A stretch of 64,000 bases of DNA from Sphingobacterium multivorum (GCF_900457465.1 NZ_UAUU01000011.1:1116001-1180000), one strand, 5' to 3'. Positions 28,644 to 38,891 are shown, numbered from the stretch's first letter. Numbers and translations are program-made. Notes: generated by a model from the sequence alone, not told the origin.

Positions 28644-30074
28644 ATGAATAAATTGAATTTTATTTTTATCATGTTCTGCTTTTTTTTCTATTCCCATCTT
28701 TTGGCTCAGGAAAAGGAATATGGAGCACCGAAGACTTTTACAGTTGATGACATGGAAGAGCTTTTAATGGCCAATCATCCCATTGTTAAACAAGTAAATC
28801 TACTGAGTGAAACTGCAAAAGCCCAAGTAACACAAGCGTTAGGGAAGTTTGATCCAACACTAAATTCGAGCTTTAAAAATAAGCATTTCGGTCATACGGA
28901 TTATTACAATGAGTGGAATAGCGAGTTGAAAATCCCACTTTGGTTAGCAGGAGCAGATCTGAAAATAGCTTATGATCGAAATGTAGGGGATTATACAAAC
29001 CCACAATCCCGAACGAATAATGCGGGGCTCTCTGCAATCGGTTTAAGTATTCCTTTGGGGCAAGGTTTAATCGTCGATAGCCGAAGGAATACGTTACAGC
29101 AGGCAAAGGCGATGATCAGCTATCTGGAAGGCGAAAAGATCAAGCAAATTAATGCCATTTGGTTTCAGGCACTTTCAGATTATTGGAACTGGTATTTTGC
29201 TTACCAGCAATACCAACTTTTATTAGAGGGCGTTAAATTAGCGGATCAGCGGTTTAGCGCAATCAGTGAGCAGACTATGCTGGGGGACAAACCTGCAATC
29301 GATTCTATCGAAGCTTCGGTCGTCGTAAAAGAACGACGGATAGAACTTTCAAAGTATGAAGTAGAACTTAAAAATGCGAAAATTGTATTGTCCAATCATT
29401 TGTGGAATGATCAACAATTTCCGGTTGAACTTCCCGATCACGCCATACCACATAAGCTCGAAGACCAAGTTATTTTGCCGGATAATCGTGTGATCGAGGC
29501 ACTACTGGATTCGGCAAAAATTGCTCATCCCGAAATGATCAAGTTGGCTAGTAAAAATCAGCAACTGCTATTTGAAGAACGTTATCGAAAAGAAATGCTT
29601 AAACCTAAATTGAATGTGTCGGGTACGCTCATTTCTAGCCGTCGCGGTTTAAATGATTTTGTACCACCGCAGTATGATTTTAATTGGCAGAACTATAAGC
29701 TAGGTTTTGAATTTGCATTTCCACTTTTTATTCGCGCCGAACGTGGGAAGCTCAAAGAGGTACGGATTAAGCAAGATCAACTACGATTTGAGCAGGTAGC
29801 GACTGAAAGAAATATTTACAATGACGTCGTTAAAAAGTACAATGATTTAAATGCTTACAGTAAACAGATTGAACTTCAATCGATCAATATAAGTAACCAG
29901 GAATTGCTCCTTAAGGGTGAATTAAATAAGTTTGAGCTGGGTGAATCAACCTTGTTTGTTGTCAATAGCAGGGAAAACAAGCTGATTGAAATGCGTATCA
30001 AGCAAGAGAAGCTTTTTACGGACTATCGGAAGGCACTGGCAGAGTTATACTACAAGGCCGGAACTAAATTTTAA
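28644..30074 (+). CDS. TolC-family outer-membrane efflux protein
   Basis: 476 residues from the ATG at 28644, giving a clean Sec signal (MNKLNFIFIMFCFFFYSHLLAQ split after LLAQ). The mature part has the two repeated outer membrane efflux protein halves rich in coiled coil (TVDDMEELLMANHPIVKQ..., then ...NVSGTLISSRRGLNDF and the final EMRIKQEKLFTDYRKALAELYYKAG). It provides the outer-membrane channel for the HlyD/ABC complex encoded immediately upstream. Confidence 0.9.
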   Translation: MNKLNFIFIMFCFFFYSHLLAQEKEYGAPKTFTVDDMEELLMANHPIVKQVNLLSETAKAQVTQALGKFDPTLNSSFKNKHFGHTDYYNEWNSELKIPLWLAGADLKIAYDRNVGDYTNPQSRTNNAGLSAIGLSIPLGQGLIVDSRRNTLQQAKAMISYLEGEKIKQINAIWFQALSDYWNWYFAYQQYQLLLEGVKLADQRFSAISEQTMLGDKPAIDSIEASVVVKERRIELSKYEVELKNAKIVLSNHLWNDQQFPVELPDHAIPHKLEDQVILPDNRVIEALLDSAKIAHPEMIKLASKNQQLLFEERYRKEMLKPKLNVSGTLISSRRGLNDFVPPQYDFNWQNYKLGFEFAFPLFIRAERGKLKEVRIKQDQLRFEQVATERNIYNDVVKKYNDLNAYSKQIELQSINISNQELLLKGELNKFELGESTLFVVNSRENKLIEMRIKQEKLFTDYRKALAELYYKAGTKF

Positions 30075-30186
30075 TCCCATTTTAATCTACATTTTATTTT
30101 TAATCTCATTTTAATACAAGTCCTAAAATTCTAATAGAAAGTTAATTTCAGATTCATTCGGTTGCCATGATGACCTGTTAATTTTG
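30069..30186 (+). promoter_or_regulatory. response-regulator binding array and promoter, copy 2
   Basis: Six heptamers (TTTTAAT or TTCTAAT; last one AGTTAAT) start at 30069, 30080, 30098, 30109, 30129 and 30140. The offsets 0, 11, 29, 40, 60 and 71 are identical to copy 1 at 25603. The -7 box TAATTTTG is at 30179-30186, again 39 bp after the last heptamer start. TTG occurs 14 bp before the -7 box in both copies, shorter than the usual spacing, which would suit an activator-dependent promoter. Confidence 0.8.
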
Positions 30187-30203
30187 TATAAAAATAATTG
30201 GAT

Positions 30204-30722
30204 ATGGCAAAGGCAACGCGTGTATTGATTCCAAGTGATTTTACGATTGATTCGCTCTTTTTTGTGATTCATAGTATAGAACAATCGTCAGCTGAAGAGC
30301 TAGACATTATTTTGGTCTATGGCAATAAGAGCAGTACTTCGATTAGTGAGTTATTAGGGATTACACTGGAAGATCAGCTTAATAAGCTGCAATCAGAAGA
30401 TTTTTTGAAAGCCTGCCAGATGATCTGTCATCGTTATGAAAATCGTAAGCTAAATATCTATACAGATATTATCGGCTCTGACAATCTCAATTATTTACAA
30501 CATTATTTGCGCGGAGCTCGGATTGATGAAGTCAAGGTTCCCACAGATTATGAATTTGAAAAAAGAACAAGGCATTTTTTTGACGTCGGACGGGCTTTGC
30601 TTCACTTGAGTAAAAGTAAGCAGAAGAATGTCTCGATCGTAGAAAAACCCGGGACAAACAAAACCGGCAGAAATGTCTTGGCGGATTTATTTTTTAACAA
30701 GAAATGGGATGTTAATTATTAA
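30204..30722 (+). CDS. UspA-like small cytoplasmic protein, paralog 2
   Basis: 172 residues from the ATG at 30204. It resembles paralog 1 (25733) along its first ~140 residues: RVLIPSDFTIDSLFFV, DIILVYGNKSSTS, SELLGITLEDQL, LQHYLRGARIDE. The C-terminal ~30 residues (after SKSKQKNVSI) are different and lysine-rich. Fold and function are as uncertain as for paralog 1. It is followed by an overlapping small membrane-anchored protein (start 30709), so it heads a second operon under its own copy of the array. Confidence 0.65.
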   Translation: MAKATRVLIPSDFTIDSLFFVIHSIEQSSAEELDIILVYGNKSSTSISELLGITLEDQLNKLQSEDFLKACQMICHRYENRKLNIYTDIIGSDNLNYLQHYLRGARIDEVKVPTDYEFEKRTRHFFDVGRALLHLSKSKQKNVSIVEKPGTNKTGRNVLADLFFNKKWDVNY

Positions 30723-31209
30723 GAGAAAAATATTGGCACAATTCAACTTTGTCTTGTTGTCCTTTTTGCTTTTAGGGGCTAGTTCAATGGTTATGTTTTA
30801 TGAAAACCCTGAGCGGCTTTTAGAAGGGGAGTGGGAAGAGCAGGGTTGGTACTTTGAGAAAGTGGAGAAGTCTCCAACATTCAAAAAACAGGCGGTTATC
30901 CATGAAGGAATAAAAGATGCTGCAATCGCGCACCTTCCACCCCTGCAGGATGGATTATGGCATTTTGAAAAAATGGGTGATAAAAATTTTATTGCCCATC
31001 ATGAGGACAAACAATACAATTGGTTTTTGAAGGGACGAGGCCATATTCTTGAGCTTCGTAAGAATGACGAGCTAATAGAGAGTTTCGTTATCCAAAAGTT
31101 GAATAAAAACCAGTTGGTGCTGCATCTTAATTTGGATATGCAGACGAAAGGAATTGCACGTATCGTGCTGAAAAAAGGAGGAAAGGAAAAGTATGCTGAG
31201 AAAATATAG
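30709..31209 (+). CDS. small membrane-anchored periplasmic protein, unknown family
   Basis: 166 residues from the ATG at 30709, overlapping the end of the UspA-like gene. An N-terminal hydrophobic helix (about 9-28, FNFVLLSFLLLGASSMVMF) is followed by a beta-rich domain beginning LLEGEWEEQGWYFEKVEK, which resembles the GxW start of lipocalin-like small Bacteroidota proteins; I do not claim a match. No lipobox Cys. It overlaps the next gene by 17 bp, so the genes from 30204 to 31942 are probably one operon. Confidence 0.6.
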   Translation: MLIIKRKILAQFNFVLLSFLLLGASSMVMFYENPERLLEGEWEEQGWYFEKVEKSPTFKKQAVIHEGIKDAAIAHLPPLQDGLWHFEKMGDKNFIAHHEDKQYNWFLKGRGHILELRKNDELIESFVIQKLNKNQLVLHLNLDMQTKGIARIVLKKGGKEKYAEKI

Positions 31210-31942
31210 TAACCATAGGACGATTCAAGATAACATTAGGCTGGGGGGAATTACCGCGTTTTCTGCAGGAATGGTCAATGTCGCATCTGTCATTGTCTTT
31301 TTCTCGTTTACCTCGAATGTAACGGGTTATTATGCTGTTTTTGCACAGGAGATAGCGAAAGGGAATTGGTACCAAGGTGCTGTGGTGCTTTTTTGGATTT
31401 TACTTTTTCTAGTAGGGAGTATGCTTTCTAATCTGATCATCATTCATGGTAAAGGACGTTTTAGCTCCTATTTGACACATTCCATTCCCTTGGTATTGGA
31501 AATATTGAGTATATTATTTGTTGGGATATATCTTGATGTATTTTATGAGGATTCTTTGAAAGAAACTGAGATACTTGTCGGTGCATTGCTCTTTGCGATG
31601 GGGCTACAAAACGGTTTGACTGCGAGCATATCGAATTCTGTTGTGAAAACAACACATTTGACCGGGCTAACGACAGATTTGGCCATATTGATTTCGATGT
31701 TCACCAAGGAGTCTAACCGGAGCAATAAGGCATTGGTCGACAAATTCCATTTGCTATTGAGCATCGTGAGCGCGTATGTCGTTGGCGGACTTGTGAGCGG
31801 TATTTCATTCACTTACCTATCAAATAAAACATTTTACGTGGTTTGTTTTGTTCTTTTAGTCATCGGTTTATACGATCACTACAAATTGTATCTGTTGAAA
31901 AAGCAATTTGTGAATCGTCATCGTCAACCAGTGGCAGCTTAG
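31193..31942 (+). CDS. DUF1275 (YoaK-like) membrane protein
   Basis: 249 residues. The hydrophobic segments and the block GITAFSAGMVNVASVIVFFSF...TSNVTGYYAVFAQ, plus GLQNGLTASIS...VVKTTHLTGLTTDLAI, are the conserved core of the DUF1275/YoaK family (AFxxGxxNAxxxxxxG and QN...TTHLTG...TD). Function in the family is unknown. The start is preceded by GGAGG. It ends the operon and a terminator follows. Confidence 0.85.
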   Translation: MLRKYSNHRTIQDNIRLGGITAFSAGMVNVASVIVFFSFTSNVTGYYAVFAQEIAKGNWYQGAVVLFWILLFLVGSMLSNLIIIHGKGRFSSYLTHSIPLVLEILSILFVGIYLDVFYEDSLKETEILVGALLFAMGLQNGLTASISNSVVKTTHLTGLTTDLAILISMFTKESNRSNKALVDKFHLLLSIVSAYVVGGLVSGISFTYLSNKTFYVVCFVLLVIGLYDHYKLYLLKKQFVNRHRQPVAA

Positions 31943-31990
31943 TTGACTGAGCAAGTTCTTGGTTAGCTAAGCAAAAGGGCAAATAGTTTA

Positions 31991-32019
31991 ATCGCATTTC
32001 AAAAAATGCGATTTTTTTT
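31991..32019 (+). terminator. Rho-independent terminator after the DUF1275 gene
   Basis: 9-bp stem ATCGCATTT (31991-31999) with AAATGCGAT (32004-32012), 4-nt loop and eight T. Confidence 0.85.
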
Positions 32020-32104
32020 GTCCAAAAAATGCTTATCTTCATACACAGTTATCACGCTCTACCGAAGCGAATGAAAGACTACTTAATCAATTTAAAACCG
32101 TATC

Positions 32105-33568
32105 ATGATCAAATTCTTTTCCAACCGGCCTTTTTGGGCACTTTCTCTAATTTCGCTGTCAGTATCACCCCTCTGCGTAAAACAGGCTTATGCGCAAGAA
32201 TTGCACACCCAAAGATCAGTACATGATCAAAATAAAAGCCAGCAGAATCTTTTACGGGCAATCCAATTGATTGATCGATCAATGGACGTCTATTTTTCCG
32301 GTGAAGATTTCAAAATGCATCGTTTTTATAACCCATTTACGAAGGTTCGATCCGAAGAAACAGCTAGTGTATGGATGTATTCTGTTTCCATAGAATCTGT
32401 AAACGCTGTGTTGAGTGGCTTGAAAAAGCAACAGAAGGTAGATAACGGCAAGCTTTATAAAATGTATTATTCCCGCTATGTAGATTTATTGGCTAAGCTT
32501 CATGCAAATGCAGCCTATTATTTAGGGACCTTTACGCTAACGTCGTTTACGCAGCATAAAGAATGGACGGTGTATGCTGTCGATCGCGTTCGAGAAAAAG
32601 GAAAAGCAAATGTAACGGGCGTATTGAACGTCTATGATGATCAGATGTGGTTGGTACGGGAATTATTGGAAGCTTATCATTTGACCGGGCAAGATCGCTA
32701 TTTGCAAGAAGCGGAGTACCTTACGGCTTATGTTCTTGATGGTTGGGATTGTACTTTGGATGAGAAAGGGAAAGAGCATGGCGGAATTCCATGGGGACCA
32801 GGATATGTAACGAAGCATGCCTGTAGTAATGCACCGATGATTAGTCCGCTTGTTGCATTGTATGAAATCTATAAAAACAAAGGGGACCAAATAATTGCGC
32901 ATTCCATCGATCAGAAAGATAAACTAACCCGTATTGCTAAAAAAGAGCGGAAGGCCGATTTTTATCTTCGTTATGCTAAAAGGATTTATGATTGGCAAAA
33001 AGCAAATCTTCTTAATGAAAAAGGTGTCTATGCGGATATGATGGGTGATTGTTTTCCGGATTGTTCGATAGCTTATGAAACGGTCAACGGCGTGCGATAC
33101 CGAAAAAATACCGAACTCAGAAAAGCCGTCGGAACTGCATTTTCCTATAATAGTGGAACGATGATTTCCGGAGCAGCAGACTTATATCGTGTTACGAAAG
33201 CTAAAAGCTATTTAGAAGATGGCAAGAAACTGGCCGATGCGACTTTTACTTATTTTGGAAAGTTTGGGCAGCAGATTCCAGAGCACTATACCTATGCAAC
33301 AGACGGTTTTAATAACTGGTTTAACGGTGTTTTGTTAAGAGGCTATACCACTATATTACCGAATTATAGTAAGGCTGGGATGTATGTGAAGTCTTTTCAG
33401 GAAAACTTGGATTATGGCTATACGCATTTCTTGAACGAAGGATTTTTGCCAAATGATTTGCTCGGAGGTTGGGCAAAAGATAAAAGCAAGAATGATCTGG
33501 AGGGAATGTTTATGTTCACTTTTGCGGCACAATATGCTACACTTGCGCAAGTTGAACAACCAAAATAA
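32105..33568 (+). CDS. secreted GH76-family glycosidase (alpha-1,6-mannanase type)
   Basis: 487 residues with a Sec signal (to about AYAQE, residue 32). The (alpha/alpha)6-barrel family is recognisable from NVYDDQMWLVRELLEAY, whose adjacent Asp178-Asp179 match the catalytic DD pair of GH76 enzymes, and from GGIPWGPGY and NAPMISPLVALYE. GH76 enzymes cut alpha-1,6-mannan backbones. The gene stands alone on the plus strand, converging with the hybrid regulator; it is not inside the downstream locus and may act on a different glycan. Confidence 0.85.
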   Translation: MIKFFSNRPFWALSLISLSVSPLCVKQAYAQELHTQRSVHDQNKSQQNLLRAIQLIDRSMDVYFSGEDFKMHRFYNPFTKVRSEETASVWMYSVSIESVNAVLSGLKKQQKVDNGKLYKMYYSRYVDLLAKLHANAAYYLGTFTLTSFTQHKEWTVYAVDRVREKGKANVTGVLNVYDDQMWLVRELLEAYHLTGQDRYLQEAEYLTAYVLDGWDCTLDEKGKEHGGIPWGPGYVTKHACSNAPMISPLVALYEIYKNKGDQIIAHSIDQKDKLTRIAKKERKADFYLRYAKRIYDWQKANLLNEKGVYADMMGDCFPDCSIAYETVNGVRYRKNTELRKAVGTAFSYNSGTMISGAADLYRVTKAKSYLEDGKKLADATFTYFGKFGQQIPEHYTYATDGFNNWFNGVLLRGYTTILPNYSKAGMYVKSFQENLDYGYTHFLNEGFLPNDLLGGWAKDKSKNDLEGMFMFTFAAQYATLAQVEQPK

Positions 33569-33618
33569 ATGCTCAAATAGGGGCACTTATTTTGGTTGGG
33601 ATAGGATTGTCTGCATCG

Positions 33619-36600
33619 TTATGATTTAGATAAAGCAGTTTGGGCGTCTTGAAATTCAGTAGGGCTCTGTCCAAACTGCTTTTGAAAATTACGAGAGAAA
33701 TGAGTCGCGGAGCTATAGCCTAGTAAATTAGAAATTTCGTAGACTTTATGCTGCTTTTGGATGAGCAGTTCTGCTGCTTTTCGGAGCCGCGTTAAATTAA
33801 TCAGTTCATTGGGCGATAGGCTCGATACCACATTAATTTTGCGATAGAGGGTAGGTCTACTCATGCAGAGAATATCGGCCATTCGATCGACATTAAACTG
33901 TGGATCATCGAGGTGTTGCATGATGATTTCTTCAATCTTCAACAAAAACTCTTGTTCACTTTGATTTTGACCGATTTGCTGTATTTGCGACATCGGATTT
34001 TTAATAAAAAATTCCTTGACTTTAACTCTATTCTTTAATAAACTCGCGATTTGTGCTCTTAAAAAGGCAGGTGAAAAAGGTTTTTCAATATAAGCGTCGG
34101 CACCATACTCCAAACCCTGAATTTTTGATTCAATACTATTTTTTGCCGTTAAGAGTATAACTGGAATGTGTGCATATGCGATATCTTCTTTAATTTTTTG
34201 ACAGAGTTCAAAACCATCCATTTCTGGCATCATCACATCGCTGACGATCAGATCAAAATATTCAGTGGCTAATACATCCAGCGCTTCCCTACCATTGGAA
34301 CTCGTTGTTATCTGATAATCCTCATTGAGATCATCCGCAATGAATTCAAGTAGTTCAGTATGATCATCTACTAATAATAAATTGGATTTGGCATTCATAA
34401 TTATGGGTTTGTATTGTGATTCAAAGGCAATGTCAAACTAAATACGTTCAATTGGAGGTCGTTTGTACTGTATAACAGGGTACCTTGGTGTTTTAACGTT
34501 AAGGACCTTGTCAATGCCAAGCCTAGGCCGCTTCCAGGAACATTCTTATTTTGTTTTAAGCGATTGAATGGTTCAAAAATTCTTTCCCTTTCTTCTGAAG
34601 GAATTAAAGCTCCGTCGTTTTTCACGGTCAATATAAAGATATTTTTCTGTTTATCCATATTCAAATTCACTTCAATATAGGATGAAGAATATTTAAGGGC
34701 ATTATTCAAGAGGTTGTAACATATCTTGTCGAATGCGTCGATATCGACTTGACCTATGATATCTGGCATAATGTGCGATACCATCTGCTTGTCCTGCGCC
34801 TGCAGTGTGACTGTAAAATTGTTGATAATTTCCTGGACCGTTTGGCTTATGTTTTCTGATTCAAAGTGTAATTTGAATCCTTCTGTTTCGACCTGTCTAA
34901 AATCCAATAGCTGATTGCTAAGGGCAATCAACTTCTCCGTGTTGTTTTGCATGGTCAATAGTAGCTTGTCGTTACAGGATTGTGATCGACTTTGTCCATA
35001 AGCTTCTCTAAGGGGGCCTTGATCAATGTCAACGGTGTGCGTATTTCGTGCGCAACATCGGTGTAAAAATTGATTTTTGAGCGATAGAGTTCTTGCTCGC
35101 GTAGATTTTGTACGGTTAAAAGATGTTGTCGATTGCGTTGTTTGATCTTTTCATTGAAATGATGAATAACAAATATAATCAGCCCCACAAGGATTAGAGC
35201 ATAGCAAACAAAGGCCGGTATACTTGCCCAGATCGGAGGAAGAATAGTGATTTTAAGACTAGCAAAAGTGGGGATTGTATTGCCATTTGGATCTTCTGCT
35301 TTTACAGTAAAAACATAGTTTCCGGGCGCTAGCTTGGTGAAGTAAGCTCGTTGATTGCTTGTAATGTCTATCCAATTGTCGTCGAGACCATCCATTTTGT
35401 AGCTATAGTGAATGGAATGGGGGGCTTGGTAGTGTAATGCCGCAAAATCAAGACTGAAGGATGACTCGTCGTGTTTCAGTTTGATTTTATCCGTGAACAG
35501 AATTGATTTGGACAGAATATTTGTATCGGTGTACTGATTGATCGCCCTATTGTTGATGTAAAAATTAGTGATGTAAATCGGAATTTGATTCTTGTAGTTG
35601 ATTTGGTTGAGCCTTTCGGGATTGAAACGTATCAGTCCATTGATGGTGCCGAAATAAAAGTTTCCATTGTCATCATTAAAGGATGAATTGTAATTGAACT
35701 GAATCGTCGGTAGGCCAGACTCCAAGTTGAAGATGCGTTTTTTTCCACTGGGAAGATGGTAGCGTACCAGGCCCTTGGAAGTACTCACCCAAAGGTTATT
35801 TTGTTTATCTTCTAAAAAGGCGAGTGTCACATTACTGGGCATTCCTTCTTCCAGGCCAATGTTTTCAAAGCCATCCTGATTTGATTTCTTTTTAGCCATC
35901 CCACCTTCGGTAGCTATCCAAATTTGATTTTTTGAGTCCTCAATATACTGTTGACCCTATTGTTGGGCAAGGAATTGAGATCGTTCTGATGATGCGTATA
36001 GTGTTTGAAATAACGTGTGGTCGGATGATAACAGAATAGTCATCACGCCACGTTCCGACCCAGATATTCCCCTTTTTATCTTCCAAAATGCTTGTATAAA
36101 ACATGTATTCTGGGACATTATCAATAAGGTGGAAAGATTTTTTTTCTAGATCAAAGCGGTATAGGCCGCGTGTGGATGCAGCCATGATTTCTCCTTTTCG
36201 AGTTTTATAGAGATAAAAAAGAAAATTACTTTGGAGATCGGATGTTGATACATTGCTGTTACGATCGATGTGATAGATAACTTTTTGAAGCTTTGGCGAA
36301 AAAATGTCCAGACCATTGACGAAAGTACCAATCAGTAGTTTGTCGCCAATAGGGAGAATACCGTGAATATTGTTATTTGCCAGATTCCCCTGTTTATCGG
36401 AGAAGTTCTGGATATAACCCGATTTAGGATCCAATTTAGATAGACCTCCGTTTTCGGTGCCTATCCATATATCGTGGTTGATGTCTTTTTTGATAATCCG
36501 AAACGACAGAGCCTTTTAAGCTCCCGGGGCGATCTTGTGGGAGGAATTTTTCGATTATACTATTATTCTTGTGATAATAGTTAATCCCACCAAAGTAGGT

Positions 36601-37560
36601 TCCCAGCCAAATACCCTCATCCTTATCTTGTAGGATATTATAAATGGCATTGTCAGATATCCCCCAAGGGTTTTCTTGTTCTTTCTGAATGTTGATGTAA
36701 TTTCCGCTCGCTATTTGGTAAATGAAGAGGCCAGATTCGGTTGCAAACCAATATTCATGATCGTTTGGCTGTATAATATCTCTTACATAGAGAAATTGAT
36801 GCAGCTTGTCCGGACCAAGAATTGACTTGAGGGACTTGTTTTTAAAATTGTAGCTATAAACCCCAGTTTTCGACGTGCCAATCAATAAGTCTCCATCGCG
36901 GTTTTCCATTATTTTCTCAATACTAAACCAGTCTTTAGGACCATATTTTGCTTGAAAGTCAAGCATTAGTGCGGGTTTTCCAGAAGAACCTATCTGGAAG
37001 ATCTTACCTTCAGGAGTTCCAAAAAATACAGTTCCATTTTTTGTGCAGCTGATTGACGTAATATAGAGGTCCGATTTTGTAAATTGTTGAATTGCGTGAC
37101 TAACCAAATCATGGCAATAGAGCATTCCATTGGATATAAACCAGATCCTTTTGCGTTGATCGGTAACAATGACGGGTACGTCCGCATTTTCAAATTGTTT
37201 GCTCAGTAATCTAAATTGCTCGTCGACGGGATCGTAGCAATAGATTCCCTGATCTGTTCCAATCCAAATTCTTTTTCGAAAGTCCTCTTTCAAGGAGATG
37301 ATATTATTACCACCCAAGCTGTTTTTCCCAGATTGGGTGGCATCAAAATGTTTGAAATTGTTACCGTCAAAGCGATTTAATCCATCCTTTGTGCCGAACC
37401 AAAGAAAACCCTGACTATCTTGCATGCTACAAATGACAGCATTGTTTGACAAACCTTCATTGATTTGATAATGATTGAAATAGTAGGGCTGCGCATATAG
37501 CAAGGAAGGGAGTAACAGGATAAATAGCAATCGTAAAGGCTTCAGGTTGATCATGATCAT
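33619..37560 (-). pseudogene. hybrid two-component system regulator (HTCS), broken into several frames
   Basis: In order from 37560 down: signal peptide; Reg_prop beta-propeller blades (NEGLSNNAVICSMQDSQGF onward); a Y_Y_Y domain; one membrane helix; HisKA (YTDVAHEIRTPLTLIKAPLE); HATPase (GSGLGLALT); a receiver (LLVDDHTELLEFI, phosphoacceptor in DLIVSDVMMPEMDG); and an AraC-type DNA-binding domain. Five single-base changes restore one ~1314-residue protein: remove one A at 36501-36503, add C at 36041, add C at 35941, add T at 34966-34967 and add A at 34423-34425. These rebuild motifs such as DIWIGTENGGLSKLDPKSG and NDLNSLPNNRVNSILEDSK. HTCS proteins bind oligosaccharide in the periplasm and activate their PUL, here the one at 37731-52403. 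As sequenced it is inactive; error or recent mutation is possible. Confidence 0.85.
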
Positions 37561-37570
37561 TTTTTGGTTA

Positions 37571-37580
37571 TTGATACAAA
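37571..37580. promoter_or_regulatory. 10-bp motif shared with the SusC pair-3 promoter
   Basis: TTGATACAAA just upstream of the hybrid regulator start recurs exactly at 38991-39000 in front of the SusC gene. A shared site for the regulator is possible. Confidence 0.35.
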
Positions 37581-37730
37581 ATAGAGCTAAAATGAAACAA
37601 TTTAATCTTAAAATTTCTAAAAAATTTAAGACTTTAGCTTATAGATTGTAATCGTTAAAATTATAAAAAATCTAGAAAAGGACGTAAGTTCTATCTAAAC
37701 AAAGATTATAAACCCTTTAAAATATTACGA

Positions 37731-38891
37731 ATGAGAGGAAAATTGACCTTGCTGGGTCTTTCTGCAATACTTGCTTTTAGTGTGTCTTGCCAGCAACCGA
37801 CTGGTTCTAAAACTCCCAAAGCAGATTCTTTATCGGCCTTCATGGATACCGCGCAGTTCAGCGGAACTATTGATCAAAAACAGGCGTATCTATATGAACT
37901 GAGCAATAAAAATGGCGTACAAGCTTATTTTACCAATTTTGGTGCACGTTTAGTGGGATTATGGGTGCCTGACAATAAGGGTGAGTTATGCGATGTGGTT
38001 TTGGGTTTTTCTAAAGCGGCTGATTATAATAATCCCAAAGAACCATTTTTTGGTACTATTGTAGGGCCTTTTGGTAATCGGATCGCCAAAGGCAAATTTA
38101 AGTTGGATGATAAAACCTATACATTGGCGGTAAATAACGGTCCTAATACGCTGCATGGCGGTTTTAAAGGTGTGCATTTTGCCAATTGGACATTAAAATC
38201 GTCAGATAAATCATCCCTGACATTTGCTTACACCTTAGCTGACGGACACGAGGGTTTTCCAGGAAACATCCAAATGGAGGTGACTTATACGCTGAACGAT
38301 AATAATGAATTGATGATAGCTTATCGTGCTACTTCCGATAAAAAGACGGTGATCAATTTGACCAACCATGCTTACTTTAATTTAAACGGTGAAGGAAGTG
38401 GTACCATTCTGGATCATCAACTTCAATTGTTTGCCAATGAATACACACCAGTAGATAGTACACTAATACCCACAGGGCAATTAGCACCGGTAAAGGGAAC
38501 AGCTTTTGATTTTACAACCTTGAAACCGATAGGAAAAGATATTAATGCCAATGACCAGCAGCTTAGTTTTGGAAAGGGCTATGACCACAATTTTGTCTTA
38601 AGTAAAGAGAAAGATGGCGACTGGTTTAAAGCGGCACATGTGATCGGTGATAAATCAGGGGTGGTCATGGATATTCTGACAACCGAACCTGGTATTCAAT
38701 TTTATAGCGGCAACTTTATGAACGAACAAGTACAATTGAAGAATGGTAAAAAAGATTCCTTCCGTACGGCTTTTTGCCTTGAACCGCAGCATTTTCCGGA
38801 CGCTCCGAATCAGCCAGCTTTTCCAACAACAGTCCTGAACCCGGGGCAAGTATATCAAACGAAATCCCTGTATCGTTTTTCGGTAAAATAA
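37731..38891 (+). CDS. galM: aldose 1-epimerase (galactose mutarotase), lipoprotein
   Basis: 386 residues with lipobox Cys20 (LAFSVSCQQ). The mutarotase fold is recognisable from NFGARLVGLWVPDNKGE, GPFGNRIAKGKF, NNGPNTLHGGFKG (substrate His), INLTNHAYFNL (second active-site His) and the catalytic Glu in TAFCLEPQHFPDAPN. It interconverts alpha and beta anomers of hexoses or pentoses released in the periplasm. It lies divergent from the hybrid regulator and 200 bp before the SusC gene, as the first gene of the glycan locus. Confidence 0.92.
   Translation: MRGKLTLLGLSAILAFSVSCQQPTGSKTPKADSLSAFMDTAQFSGTIDQKQAYLYELSNKNGVQAYFTNFGARLVGLWVPDNKGELCDVVLGFSKAADYNNPKEPFFGTIVGPFGNRIAKGKFKLDDKTYTLAVNNGPNTLHGGFKGVHFANWTLKSSDKSSLTFAYTLADGHEGFPGNIQMEVTYTLNDNNELMIAYRATSDKKTVINLTNHAYFNLNGEGSGTILDHQLQLFANEYTPVDSTLIPTGQLAPVKGTAFDFTTLKPIGKDINANDQQLSFGKGYDHNFVLSKEKDGDWFKAAHVIGDKSGVVMDILTTEPGIQFYSGNFMNEQVQLKNGKKDSFRTAFCLEPQHFPDAPNQPAFPTTVLNPGQVYQTKSLYRFSVK

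Noticed and set aside
36436..37560. Separate periplasmic propeller sensor gene
   Set aside because: The following frames continue the same HTCS domain order with one-base joins, so it is one broken gene and not several independent ones.
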